64,000 nt of DNA from positions 372,001 to 436,000 of the forward strand of contig NZ_JACONZ010000003.1 of assembly GCF_014287275.1 (NCBI RefSeq), read 5' to 3'. Shown in pieces: positions 43,068-51,620 of this stretch. The notes below the pieces were generated by a model, which saw nothing but the letters and a program-made list of their open reading frames with translations, was not told the origin of the DNA and did not search any database. A program made the translations under genes and the position numbers. How positions within the stretch are numbered: the stretch's first letter is position 1; each line of letters opens with the position of its first letter. The DNA is from Anaerofilum hominis (GTDB lineage Bacteria > Bacillota > Clostridia > Oscillospirales > Ruminococcaceae).

Positions 43068-44225
43068 TCAGCGGGCAGCGCTTTCAAACAGCGCCGCCGC
43101 CTTTTGCATCCGCTCTGCCACCTGCACGCCGAAAGGACAGCGGCTCTCGCAGGCCCTGCAGCCGATGCAGGCGGAGGCTTTGGCTTCCAGCTGGCCGTAA
43201 TGGGCCGGTACGGTGGCCGGCACGTCGTCGTGCAGCACTGCCAGGTCGTAGAGCTTGTTCACCATGGCGATATCGATGCCCGCGGGGCAGGGCGCACAGT
43301 GGCCGCAATAGGTACACTGGCCCGCGGCATAGGCGTGCCGGGGCGCTTTTGCCAGCGCTGTGGCGTAGTCTTTTTCCTCCTCGCCCGCCGTCTCATAAGC
43401 GACCGCGGCGCGCACATGCTCGGGGGTGTCGAAGCCCGCCATCACGCTGGCCACCGCCGGGCGGGTGAGGGCGTAGTGCAGGCACTGCACCGGCGTCAGG
43501 GCTATGCCGAAAGGAGAAGCGGAGGCGTCGAACAGCCGGCCGCCCGCATACCCTTTCATCACCGTGATGCCGACCCCTCTGCGCTCGCAGATGCGGTAAA
43601 GCTCCTCGCGCTCAGGGGCGATGCGGTGCAGCCCCTCGTCATATTCTTCGGCAAAATACGCGTTCATGTCCTCGCTGCCCGGCAGCAGGTCGAAAGCCGG
43701 GTTGACGCTGAACAGCAGCATCTCGATCTCGCCGCACAGCGCCGCTTTGCGGGCCACATGGGGATTGTGGGTGCTCATGCCGATATGGCGGACGGCGCCG
43801 CTCTGTTTGAGCGAGCGCATGTACTCGATGAATTCGCCGTTCATGATCTGGTCGAACTCCGCCTCGGCGTCCACAAAGTGGATCATGCCCAGATCCACAT
43901 AGTCGGTGCCCAGCCGGGACAACAGGTCCTCAAAGGCGGGTTTTGCCTTTGTCAGATCGCGGGTGCGCACGTACTGGCCGTTCTGCCAGGTGGAACCCAC
44001 ATGCCCCTGGATGATCCAGCGGTCCCGGCGGCCGCGGATGGCCGCCCCGATGTTGGAGCGCACGTTCGGCTCGGCCATCCAGCAGTCGAGGATGTTGATC
44101 CCCGCAGCTTCGCAGGCGTCGATCACCTCTTTGACCTCCTGCGCGTTGTGGCGCTCCAGCCACTCTGCCCCAAGGCCGATCTCGCTGACCTGCAGGCCGG
44201 TATTTCCCAGTGCCCTGTACCTCAT
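43068..44225 (-). CDS. Aldo/keto reductase with C-terminal 4Fe-4S domain
   Basis: The 385-residue protein has an aldo/keto-reductase barrel (MRYRALGNTGLQVSEIGLG, LGTDYVDLGMIHF) followed by two ferredoxin-type clusters (CTYCGHCAPCPAGI and CIGCRACESRCPFG). The usual catalytic Tyr position reads CWMAEPNVR, so the barrel active site is atypical, as in many iron-sulfur members. It probably oxidises or reduces a small organic substrate with ferredoxin. It lies 91 bases behind the E1-like gene on the same strand. Confidence 0.85.
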   Translation of the reverse strand: MRYRALGNTGLQVSEIGLGAEWLERHNAQEVKEVIDACEAAGINILDCWMAEPNVRSNIGAAIRGRRDRWIIQGHVGSTWQNGQYVRTRDLTKAKPAFEDLLSRLGTDYVDLGMIHFVDAEAEFDQIMNGEFIEYMRSLKQSGAVRHIGMSTHNPHVARKAALCGEIEMLLFSVNPAFDLLPGSEDMNAYFAEEYDEGLHRIAPEREELYRICERRGVGITVMKGYAGGRLFDASASPFGIALTPVQCLHYALTRPAVASVMAGFDTPEHVRAAVAYETAGEEEKDYATALAKAPRHAYAAGQCTYCGHCAPCPAGIDIAMVNKLYDLAVLHDDVPATVPAHYGQLEAKASACIGCRACESRCPFGVQVAERMQKAAALFESAAR

Positions 44226-44316
44226 GTTTTCGCCTTTCCTTTCTTTCGCGGACCCTGTATATTGGACGCCGGCCGCGGCCGGCGCGCTTGCTGAAAAGAG
44301 CCTTTTGCGGCCGGGT

Positions 44317-45042
44317 TCAGGGCTGGACCGACACCAGCAGGTCTTTGACCGCCTCGCCGGCCAGCAGCAGCCCCGCTGCGCCCGGCACCCAGCTGACGCT
44401 GCCCGGCACGGCCCGGCGGCCCGGGGCGGGCGCTTCGCCCGCCGTTTCGGCCGGCGCGCAGGGGGGGTCCTGCGAATAGACCACCTTTACCCCGGTGACG
44501 CCGCGGGCTTTCAGCTCCCGCCGCATCACGCGGGCCAGCGGACAAACGCTGGTCTTTGAGAGGTCTGCGACCTCAAAGCGGGAGGGGTCCAGCTTGTTGC
44601 CGCAGCCCATGGCGCTGATCACCGGCACCCCGGCCCCGCGCGCGCGCTGGATGAGCAAGATCTTGGCCGAGACGGTGTCCACTGCGTCGATGATATAGTC
44701 GTAACCCTCCAGGGGAAACTGGGCGGCGTTGTCCTCGCCGTAAAAGACGATATGCGGCTCGACCCGGCAGAGCGGGTTGATGTCCCGGATGCGGTCGGCC
44801 ATGACCTTGGCTTTGGGCAGGCCCAGCGTACTGTGCAGCGCCACGATCTGCCGGTTGATGTTGGAGACGCTCACCGTGTCCGCGTCGAAGAGGGCGATGC
44901 GCCCCACCCCCGCGCGGGCAATCGCCTCGGCCGCATGGCCGCCCACCCCGCCGATGCCGAACACCGCCACCGACGCGCGGGCCAGCCGCTCCTGCGCCTG
45001 TTCGCCCAGCAGCAGCGCCGAACGCGCGAATTCTTCCCTCAT
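44317..45042 (-). CDS. ThiF/E1-like enzyme, TcdA (CsdL) type
   Basis: The 241-residue protein has the E1 adenylation motifs VFGIGGVGGHAAEAIARAG, DADTVSVSNINRQ and the conserved DAVDTVSAK. Length and end match TcdA, the tRNA threonylcarbamoyladenosine dehydratase that cyclises t6A37 using ATP. The ATG at 45042 follows GGAGGG by 7 bases. The fixed GCGNKLDPSRFEVADLSKTSVCPLAR segment also fits TcdA. Confidence 0.85.
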   Translation of the reverse strand: MREEFARSALLLGEQAQERLARASVAVFGIGGVGGHAAEAIARAGVGRIALFDADTVSVSNINRQIVALHSTLGLPKAKVMADRIRDINPLCRVEPHIVFYGEDNAAQFPLEGYDYIIDAVDTVSAKILLIQRARGAGVPVISAMGCGNKLDPSRFEVADLSKTSVCPLARVMRRELKARGVTGVKVVYSQDPPCAPAETAGEAPAPGRRAVPGSVSWVPGAAGLLLAGEAVKDLLVSVQP

Positions 45043-45447
45043 GCCGTTTCCCTCCAAAGCCTTCTGTCAAGATTATAGGCGGCGGCGCGGGCAGCGTCAA
45101 GTGCCCTGCGGCACGGCGCAGGGCGGCGGGCCGCGGAGGCAAAAACGGAGCGGGAGAGGGCGTGCACCCCGCCGTCCGGCCGCGCCCGCGGCGGAGGGAA
45201 AAAGCGGGGGCGCTTTGGCCCGCGCTGCCGCCTGAAAGACGCATGAGCCGGCGCGGCGCGGACCGATCGGACAGATCTCCTTTTGCGGCGGACCGGCGGG
45301 CTGAGGGGCGCGGAGGAGGGAACACTGCGCCGGGGGTGCGCTGGGGAGCCGGATGGTGTATAATAACAAAAAAGGCCGCGGCCGCGCGGCCAAAGACGCC
45401 GGGGGACGAAAGACCGGGAAGATCACGCCACACAGGGGGAAATGATG
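45043..45447. other. Gene-free divergent spacer
   Basis: About 400 GC-rich bases. A TATAAT at 45357-45362 could be the -10 of the next gene, but no good -35 was found. Confidence 0.4.
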
Positions 45448-46305
45448 ATGGAGAGACCGAGCCTTGCCCTGACCCATGCAGGCCATTTTCACGCCGACGA
45501 TGTGTTCAGCGCCGCGCTGCTGCTGGAGGTCTGGCCCGGGCTGGAGATCCGCCGGGCCTATGAAGTGCCCGAGGGATTTGAGGGACTGGCTTTCGACGTG
45601 GGGGGCGGCGCTTTCGACCACCACGGGCCGGAGCGCAAACTGCGGGAGAACGGCATGCCCTACGCCGCTTTCGGCCTGCTGTGGAAAGAGCTGGGGGAAC
45701 AGCTGGTGGGGGCCGAACAGGCGAAATGGCTGGACGAACATTTCATCCAGCCGCTGGACAGGGACGACAACACCGGCTGCGGCGACTCGCTGGCAGACGC
45801 CATCGGCGGCTTTAACCCGGTTTGGGACAGCGACGCGGATGCGGATGCCTGTTTCTGGCGCGCCGAGGCCTTTGCCGCCCAGGTGCTGAAAAACCGGCTG
45901 GAGGGCGCCCGGGCCGTCAACCGGGCAAAAGCGCTGGTGGAAAAAGCCCTTGCCCGGATGAAAGACCAGGTGGTGGTGCTGCCCCGCTTTGCCCCCTGGA
46001 AGAATACCCTCAAGAGCTCGGATGCGGAGCTGGTGGTCTACCCCTCGCAGCGGGGAGGCTTCAGCGCCCAGGGGGTGCCGATCCCGGACGATCCCAAGCA
46101 CCGGCTGAAATGCCGTTTTCCCGAGAGCTGGGCGGGGCTGCGCGCCCCGCAGCTGGAACGGGTATCCGGCATCCGCGGGCTGCGCTTTTGCCACGCCAGC
46201 GGGTTTCTTGTGAGCGCCAATACGCTGGAATCGGCCCTGGCGGCCTGCCGCGCCGCCCGTGCCGAGGCGCAGGAAAAGCAGCGCGCTGGGGAGACCGGGG
46301 CCTGA
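45448..46305 (+). CDS. MYG1/UPF0160 family metal-dependent hydrolase
   Basis: The 285-residue protein has THAGHFHADDVFSAALL at its start and FDVGGGAFDHHG, the HxHxDD and DHH-like signatures of the MYG1 family. Eukaryotic MYG1 is a 3'-5' RNA exonuclease; bacterial members are uncharacterised. Three ATG codons follow each other at 45442, 45445 and 45448; the third lies 7 bases after GGGGGA and is preferred. Confidence 0.85.
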   Translation: MERPSLALTHAGHFHADDVFSAALLLEVWPGLEIRRAYEVPEGFEGLAFDVGGGAFDHHGPERKLRENGMPYAAFGLLWKELGEQLVGAEQAKWLDEHFIQPLDRDDNTGCGDSLADAIGGFNPVWDSDADADACFWRAEAFAAQVLKNRLEGARAVNRAKALVEKALARMKDQVVVLPRFAPWKNTLKSSDAELVVYPSQRGGFSAQGVPIPDDPKHRLKCRFPESWAGLRAPQLERVSGIRGLRFCHASGFLVSANTLESALAACRAARAEAQEKQRAGETGA

Positions 46306-46671
46306 GCGGGCCCGCGCAGAGCCGTTTTGCCGGGGAGAGGGCCTTTTACAGAAGTCCGGGCCAGCCGGGCCGGGCCGCCCGCCCAGTCGGCTTTGGCGGA
46401 GAGCACCCTCCTTTGCAGGGAACCGGGCCTGCCGGAGGCGGGACCGTCTTTTGCCCTTGCCCATCTTTTGGTTTTTGCCGGGCCGCTTTTTGAAGCCGTG
46501 CCGGCAGCCCGCCCGCGGGGGCGCGGCAGGCCCGGGCCGGGACAGCGGCGGCAGGGACGCGAAAAAATTTTTTTCCGCGCGCAAAAAGCTGGTGGATAAC
46601 CCGGATGCCGGGGCATAATGAAAGCAGAAGACGGCAGGGCGCTGCCCCAAAAAGAAACGGAGGGCTATAAG
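46306..46671. other. Gene-free spacer
   Basis: About 365 bases, GC-rich with one A/T-rich patch near 46562. A CATAAT at 46612-46617 is a weak -10 candidate. Confidence 0.35.
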
Positions 46672-46932
46672 ATGCCGGATGCGGTAAAGATGCACAACAT
46701 TGACGTGGCCGAATTCACCGAGATCATCAACAGCTGTCAGGGGGACGTATATATGGTGACCCCGGACGGGGACCGCTTGAACCTGAAGAGCAAATTGTGC
46801 CAGCTCATCGGTTTCACCCGCCTGATCGAGGGCGGCACCCTGGCCGAGGCAGAGCTGGTCTGCGAGGACCCGGCGGATGAGAGCAAGCTGTTCCGCTTCA
46901 ACCTCTACGGCAAGGACAAAAAAGAGAAGTGA
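46672..46932 (+). CDS. Small HPr-like protein
   Basis: The 86-residue protein has an alpha/beta pattern resembling HPr phosphocarriers (DVYMVTPDGDRLNLKSKLCQLIGF, with the K-S of the regulatory Ser site). The N-terminal active-site His loop is not recognisable. The ATG at 46672 lies 7 bases after GGAGGG. It is followed by a terminator. The family assignment is tentative. Confidence 0.55.
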   Translation: MPDAVKMHNIDVAEFTEIINSCQGDVYMVTPDGDRLNLKSKLCQLIGFTRLIEGGTLAEAELVCEDPADESKLFRFNLYGKDKKEK

Positions 46933-46965
46933 CCCCCGGCCCGCGCGGCGGGCAAAGCGCAGATC

Positions 46966-46997
46966 AAAGGGCGGCCGCCCGGCGGCGGCCCTTTTTT
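46966..46997 (+). terminator. Terminator of the small HPr-like gene
   Basis: AAAGGGC with a GC-rich stem pairs with GGCCCTTTTTT. Confidence 0.75.
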
Positions 46998-47120
46998 GTA
47001 TGCGATCTGCCGCGCGATGGAGCGGCGGGGGGGTCTGGGCCGGGCGGGGCGTGGGGGGAGAGAAAACGGTTTGACTGCGGCGTTTTTTATTGCTCTGCGA
47101 TCAAAAGAAATCTATCCTGA

Positions 47121-47160
47121 TGGCTCTGCCCTCGCCACCTGCGCGGCGGCCGGGCGGATG
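47121..47160 (-). repeat. Dispersed GC-rich hairpin repeat, copy E (inverted)
   Basis: Read on the minus strand it starts CATCCGCCCGG and matches copy C (52254-52291) at most positions, including the AT-rich tail beyond 47120. Confidence 0.6.
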
Positions 47161-47226
47161 GATGGAAACCCGTGCCCGAGGAGGGGAGGCGGGCCTTGCT
47201 GTATTCCTGAACGAAATATTGAGGCG

Positions 47227-47250
47227 CGGCCGCGATGCGGCCGTTTTTTT
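47227..47250 (+). terminator. Terminator without an upstream gene
   Basis: CGGCCGC-GAT-GCGGCCG (47227-47243) followed by seven T. It may end read-through or a short RNA. Confidence 0.75.
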
Positions 47251-47349
47251 GTTTGCACGCCCGGCGGGGTGCAGGGACGCGCTCCGGGAGCGGGGGGGAG
47301 GGAGCGCACAGCCATTGTGAGGGCGGGTCCCAAAATAAAAACACCGGAA

Positions 47350-47381
47350 TAGTTGCACACACAACTAATTTGCGCTAGAAT
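47350..47381 (+). promoter_or_regulatory. MATE-MarR operon promoter and MarR operator
   Basis: TTGCAC (47353-47358), a 17-base spacer and TAGAAT (47376-47381). TAGTTG (47350-47355) and CAACTA (47362-47367) form a perfect inverted repeat covering the -35, typical of MarR sites. Confidence 0.8.
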
Positions 47382-47453
47382 GGAGGGGAAAAGTACGGAG
47401 CACCCACCCGGCGCGCGGGACGCGCGGGGCGGGGAAAAGAAAGGAAGAAACGA

Positions 47454-48845
47454 ATGGACGCAGCGGAACGTCAGGACGCAAAGTACAAACAGATGATCGA
47501 GACCCCCATCCCCAAGCTGGTCTGCACGCTGGCCGTGCCCACCATCATCAGTATGCTGGTCACCTCCATCTACAACATGGCCGACACCTTTTTTGTCGGC
47601 AAGATCGGCACCTCGGCCACCGGCGCGGTGGGCGTGGTCTTTTCGCTGATGGCGATCTTTCAGGCCGTGGGCTTTACCATCGGCATCGGCAGCGGCAACC
47701 TGGTGTCGCGGCTGCTGGGCAGCCGCAGGCGGGACGAGGCGGAGCATGTCGCCTGCACCGGCTTTTACACCGCCTTTGCGGCGGGCGTGGTGCTGATGGT
47801 GCTGGGCCTGATCTTTATCGATCCGCTGATGCGGGTGCTGGGCGCCACCGAGACCATCCTGCCCTATGCCCGCGCCTATGCGCGCTATATCCTGCTTGGC
47901 GCGCCGTTCATCACCAGTTCGTTCGTGCTGAACAACCTGCTGCGCTTTCAGGGCAGCGCCATGTACGCCATGGTGGGCATTACTGCCGGCGGCGTGCTGA
48001 ATATCGCGCTGGACCCGATTTTCATCTTCGGGTTCGGGCTGGAGACCGCGGGCGCGGCGATCGCTACCGTGCTCAGCCAGATCGTCAGCTTTTCCATTCT
48101 GCTGTTTCAGTGCTGGCGCGGGGGAAATATCCGCATGGACCCCAGGAAAGTGCGGCTCAAATGGGAGATCTATCACGAGGTGCTGCGCGGCGGCCTGCCC
48201 TCTTTTTACCGGCAGGTGCTGGCCAGCATCGCCACCATCTGCCTTAACCTGGCGGCGGGGCCGTTCGGCGACGCGGCCATTGCGGCCATGTCCATCGTCT
48301 CCCGCGTGATGATGTTTGCCCAGTCGGCCCTGATCGGCTTTGGACAGGGGTTTCAGCCGGTGTGCGGCTTCAACTATGGGGCGGGCCGGTACGACCGGGT
48401 GCGCAAGGCGTTCTGGTTCTGTGTCAAGGTGGCCAGCGTGGGCCTGCTGCTGATCGCGGTAGCGGGCGAGTGCTTTGCGCCGCAGGTCATCGGCCTGTTC
48501 CGCAAGGGGGATCTTGCGGTCACTGAGATCGGCACGCTGGCCCTGCGGCTGCAGTGCATCTTCTTCCCGCTGATGGGCTGGACCATCTGTCTGAACATGC
48601 TGCAGCAGAATATCGGCAAAAGCAAGGCGGCCTCGATCTTGTCCTCGGCCCGGCAGGGGCTGTTCTTTTTGCCGCTGATCCTGACGCTGCCCCGCTTTTT
48701 CGGGGTGCTGGGCGTACAGCTCAGCCAGCCGTTCAGCGACCTGTGTACCTTTGTGCTGTCGGTGCCCATGGGGATCGCGCTGCTGCGGGAGCTGCGGGAA
48801 AAAGACCTGCTGAGCCGTGCGCAGCAGAGAAAGGACGAGGGATGA
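47454..48845 (+). CDS. MATE family efflux transporter (MepA-like)
   Basis: The 463-residue protein has 12 hydrophobic helices with PTIISMLVTSIYNMADTFFVGKIGT near the start and GFGQGFQPVCGFNYGAGRY in the second half, both typical of the MepA branch. It would pump out cationic drugs or dyes. It is overlapped by 4 bases by a MarR gene, and the operon promoter has a MarR-type operator. This is the same logic as staphylococcal mepRA with the order reversed. Confidence 0.92.
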   Translation: MDAAERQDAKYKQMIETPIPKLVCTLAVPTIISMLVTSIYNMADTFFVGKIGTSATGAVGVVFSLMAIFQAVGFTIGIGSGNLVSRLLGSRRRDEAEHVACTGFYTAFAAGVVLMVLGLIFIDPLMRVLGATETILPYARAYARYILLGAPFITSSFVLNNLLRFQGSAMYAMVGITAGGVLNIALDPIFIFGFGLETAGAAIATVLSQIVSFSILLFQCWRGGNIRMDPRKVRLKWEIYHEVLRGGLPSFYRQVLASIATICLNLAAGPFGDAAIAAMSIVSRVMMFAQSALIGFGQGFQPVCGFNYGAGRYDRVRKAFWFCVKVASVGLLLIAVAGECFAPQVIGLFRKGDLAVTEIGTLALRLQCIFFPLMGWTICLNMLQQNIGKSKAASILSSARQGLFFLPLILTLPRFFGVLGVQLSQPFSDLCTFVLSVPMGIALLRELREKDLLSRAQQRKDEG

Positions 48846-49288
48846 CCGAGCAGTTTTACGCAAACCGGTACGCCTCCATCCTCTACCGCTACAGCCAGCG
48901 GTTTCTGGCCCGGGCTTTGCGGGAGGAGGCCCTGCCGCTGGAGCCGGCCCAGCTGCCGGTGTTTTTGCGCGCGGCGCACCGGCCGGACATCGCGCAGGAG
49001 GACATCGCCGCGGTCACCGGGCTGGACAAGGGCACGGTGGCCCGCACCGCAGCGGCGCTGGAAGCCCAGGGCCTGCTGCAGCGGCGGCCGGACCCCGCCG
49101 ACCGCCGCGTCAACCGCGTCTCGCTGGCCCCCGAGGGGCAGGCGCTGCTGCCGCGGGTGGAAGCGGTGATCGGCCGCCTGCACGATGTGATCTACAAGGG
49201 CCTGACGCGCGAAGAGCAGGACGCGGCCTGCCGCCTGCTGGTGCAGATGTGCGATAACCTGAGAGGCTCGCTGGCCGGGCCGAGATAG
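48842..49288 (+). CDS. MarR family transcriptional regulator
   Basis: The 148-residue winged-helix protein has IAAVTGLDKGTVARTAAALEAQGLLQRRPDPADRRVNRVSL, the MarR recognition helix and DxRxxR wing. ATG 48842 overlaps the stop of the exporter. It is the likely repressor of the operon through the inverted repeat at 47350-47367. Confidence 0.9.
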   Translation: MTEQFYANRYASILYRYSQRFLARALREEALPLEPAQLPVFLRAAHRPDIAQEDIAAVTGLDKGTVARTAAALEAQGLLQRRPDPADRRVNRVSLAPEGQALLPRVEAVIGRLHDVIYKGLTREEQDAACRLLVQMCDNLRGSLAGPR

Positions 49289-49767
49289 CGCGGCCGGGGG
49301 TCTCGGCGCGCCTTTGGCCCAGCCCTGCGGCAAAAGATGCTGTGCGGGGCTGAGGGCCGGGCGGGAGAGGATGCTTTCAAAGTTTGCCTTTGGCAAACTT
49401 GCGGCATCGGCCGCTGGGCCAGAGGTCATTTGCGGTATTTACAGCTCAGCGGGAGAGAACGCTTTCAAAGTTTGCCTTTGGCGAACTTGCGGCATCGGCC
49501 GCTGAGCCAAAGGTCATTTGCGGTATTTACAGCCCAGCGGGAGAGGATGCTTTCAAAGTTTGCCTTTGGCAAACTTGCGGCATCGGCCGCTGGGCCAAGG
49601 GTTATTTGCGGTATTTACAGCCCAGCGGGAGAGGATGCTTTCAAAGTTTGCCTTTGGCGAACTTGCGGCATCGGCCGCTGAGCCAGAGGTTATTTGCAGT
49701 ATTTACAGCCGATGCGGATTTAACTGTTAAATTTTAAACGAAAGAGCCCGAAATGGCGGCCGGAGTC
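49289..49767. other. Gene-free stretch dominated by a tandem repeat
   Basis: Apart from the four-copy 88-bp array (49361-49712) nothing was recognised. Confidence 0.5.
49361..49712. repeat. Four tandem 88-bp hairpin repeats
   Basis: Four near-identical units start at 49361, 49449, 49537 and 49625. Each contains AAGTTTGCC-TTT-GGC(A/G)AACTT, a 9-bp hairpin, and then GCGGC-ATCG-GCCGC. Units alternate (copies 1/3 with GGCAAAC, 2/4 with GGCGAAC). Since 88 is not a multiple of 3, a protein-coding role is unlikely. Confidence 0.9.
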
Positions 49768-49796
49768 TTGAAGTTTGTCCCGGCGGCCTTTATAAT
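49768..49796 (+). promoter_or_regulatory. Promoter of the NifU-like/GGGtGRT operon
   Basis: TTGAAG (49768-49773), a 17-base spacer and TATAAT (49791-49796). Confidence 0.85.
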
Positions 49797-49866
49797 AAAG
49801 GTGTTCCGATGCAAGCGGGAAAAAGGGGCGGCCCGCCGCCCCGGAAAAAGATGAAGGAGTGCTACT

Positions 49867-50559
49867 ATGACCTATTCGCAAGAAGTAGAACGCATGTGCA
49901 CCGTGGCCAAAGGTGTGCATCATGGTCCGGCCCCGATCCCCGAGGAGGGCGAGTGGGTAAAAGCGTATGAGATCAAAGACATTTCCGGCCTGACCCACGG
50001 TGTGGGCTGGTGCGCGCCCCAGCAGGGCACCTGCAAGCTGACCCTGAACGTCAAGGACGGCATCATCCAGGAGGCTCTGGTGGAGACGCTGGGCTGCTCC
50101 GGCATGACCCATTCGGCCGCCATGGCGGGTGAGATCCTGCCCGGCAAGACCCTGCTGGAAGCGCTGAACACCGACCTGGTCTGCGACGCCATCAACGTGG
50201 CCATGCGCGAGCTGTTCCTGCAGATCGTCTATGGCCGCAGCCAGACCGCGTTCTCCGAGGGTGGCCTGCCCATCGGCGCGGGGCTGGAGGACCTGGGCAA
50301 GGGCCTGCGCAGCCAGGTGGGGACCATCTTCTCCACCGGCGCCAAGGGCGTGCGCTATCTGGAGATGGCTGAGGGCTACATTCTCTCGGTCGCGCTGGAC
50401 GAGGAGGATCACACCATCGGCTACAAGTTCGTGCGGGTGGGCAAAATGCTGGAGGATATCCGCCACGGCGTGGACGCCAAGGAAGCCTACGAGAAAAACG
50501 TGGGGACCTACGGCCGCTATGACGGCGCCGCCAAATACATCGATCCGCGAGAGGAATAA
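49867..50559 (+). CDS. NifU-like iron-sulfur cluster scaffold-type protein
   Basis: The 230-residue protein resembles the N-terminal NifU/IscU fold (GVGWCAPQQGTCKLTLNVKDGIIQEALVETLGCSGMTHSAAMAGEIL), with Cys residues placed for cluster binding. It lies directly before a GGGtGRT gene, an arrangement conserved in many anaerobes. Whether it builds clusters for general use or only for its partner is unknown. AAGGAG precedes the ATG. Confidence 0.8.
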   Translation: MTYSQEVERMCTVAKGVHHGPAPIPEEGEWVKAYEIKDISGLTHGVGWCAPQQGTCKLTLNVKDGIIQEALVETLGCSGMTHSAAMAGEILPGKTLLEALNTDLVCDAINVAMRELFLQIVYGRSQTAFSEGGLPIGAGLEDLGKGLRSQVGTIFSTGAKGVRYLEMAEGYILSVALDEEDHTIGYKFVRVGKMLEDIRHGVDAKEAYEKNVGTYGRYDGAAKYIDPREE

Positions 50560-50577
50560 GAAAGGGGGTACTCAAAG

Positions 50578-51573
50578 ATGGTCAATTTCGAAGGTAAAGA
50601 GAGAAGAATGGAAAAGATCAATGCCTGCCTGAAAGAGTACGGCATTGCTGATCTGGAGGCCGCGCGCGACCTGTGCCTGTCCAAGGGCGTGGACTGTGAG
50701 AAGATCGTCAAGGGCGTGCAGCCCATCGCTTTTGACAACGCTGTCTGGGCGTACACCCTGGGCTGCGCTGTTGCGCTGAAAAAAGGCGTGGCCAGCGCCG
50801 CTGACGCCGCCGAGGCCATCGGCATCGGCCTGCAGGCGTTCTGCGTGCCCGGCTCGGTGGCCGAGCAGCGCCAGGTCGGCCTGGGCCACGGCAATCTGGG
50901 CGCCATGCTGCTGCGCGACGAGACCAAATGCTTCGCTTTCCTGGCCGGGCACGAGAGCTTTGCTGCGGCCGAGGGCGCCATTGGTATTGCCCGCACCGCC
51001 AACAAGGCCCGCAAGGAGCCGCTGCGGGTCATCCTGAACGGCCTGGGCAAGGACGCCGCCCAGATCATCAGCCGCATCAACGGCTTCACCTATGTCAAGA
51101 CCGAGTACGACTTCAAGACCGGCGAGCTGAAAGTGGTCGAAGAGGTGAAGTACTCTGACGGCGACCGCGCGGCGGTCAAGTGCTACGGCGCCAACGACGT
51201 GCTTGAGGGCGTGGCAATCATGAAAGCGGAGCAGGTGGACATCTCGATCACCGGCAACTCCACCAACCCGACCCGGTTCCAGCATCTGGTGGCGGGCACC
51301 TACAAGAAGTGGGCGGGCGAGAACGGCGTGAAGTACTTCTCGGTCGCTTCGGGCGGCGGCACCGGCCGCACCCTGCACCCGGACAACGTGGCCGCCGGCC
51401 CGGCCAGCTACGGCCTGACCGACTCGATGGGCCGCATGCACGGCGACGCGCAGTTCGCCGGCTCGTCCTCTGTACCCGCACACGTGGAGATGATGGGCTT
51501 GATGGGCATGGGCAACAACCCCATGGTAGGCGCCACCGTGGCCTGTGCCGTGGCTGTGTCCGAGGCAAAATAA
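50578..51573 (+). CDS. GGGtGRT family protein
   Basis: The 331-residue protein contains the defining motif SVASGGGTGRT at about residues 258-268, a Gly-rich C-terminal half and conserved HGNLGAMLL. The family (PF14057) has no assigned function but almost always pairs with the NifU-like gene seen here, 18 bases upstream. A Gly-rich nucleotide or cofactor loop is plausible. The ATG at 50578 follows a GGGGG stretch; a second start at 50608 is possible. Confidence 0.85.
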   Translation: MVNFEGKERRMEKINACLKEYGIADLEAARDLCLSKGVDCEKIVKGVQPIAFDNAVWAYTLGCAVALKKGVASAADAAEAIGIGLQAFCVPGSVAEQRQVGLGHGNLGAMLLRDETKCFAFLAGHESFAAAEGAIGIARTANKARKEPLRVILNGLGKDAAQIISRINGFTYVKTEYDFKTGELKVVEEVKYSDGDRAAVKCYGANDVLEGVAIMKAEQVDISITGNSTNPTRFQHLVAGTYKKWAGENGVKYFSVASGGGTGRTLHPDNVAAGPASYGLTDSMGRMHGDAQFAGSSSVPAHVEMMGLMGMGNNPMVGATVACAVAVSEAK

Positions 51574-51590
51574 AAGCGCAGAGACCAATG

Positions 51591-51620
51591 AAAAACCACT
51601 CCCCCGGGAGTGGTTTTTTT
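51591..51620 (+). terminator. Terminator of the GGGtGRT operon
   Basis: CCACTCCC (51596-51603) pairs with GGGAGTGG (51606-51613), followed by seven T. Confidence 0.9.

Larger units (their letters stand above)
46998..47349. other. Gene-free stretch with repeat copy and a terminator lacking a gene
   Basis: Holds the reverse copy of the dispersed repeat (47121-47160) and a strong plus-strand terminator (47227-47250) with no coding region before it. Confidence 0.5.

Noticed and set aside
45357..45362. TATAAT before the MYG1 gene as a firm promoter
   Set aside because: No -35 within 15-19 bases and no extended -10; kept only as a note.
47000..47250. Possible SRP or 6S RNA before the terminator at 47227
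   Set aside because: The conserved SRP GGAAGG/AGCAG loop is absent and no 6S-like bubble could be drawn; part of it is a dispersed repeat.
49314..49737. Open frames across the 88-bp array
   Set aside because: The same sequence is read in all three frames because 88 is not divisible by 3; no start has a ribosome site.
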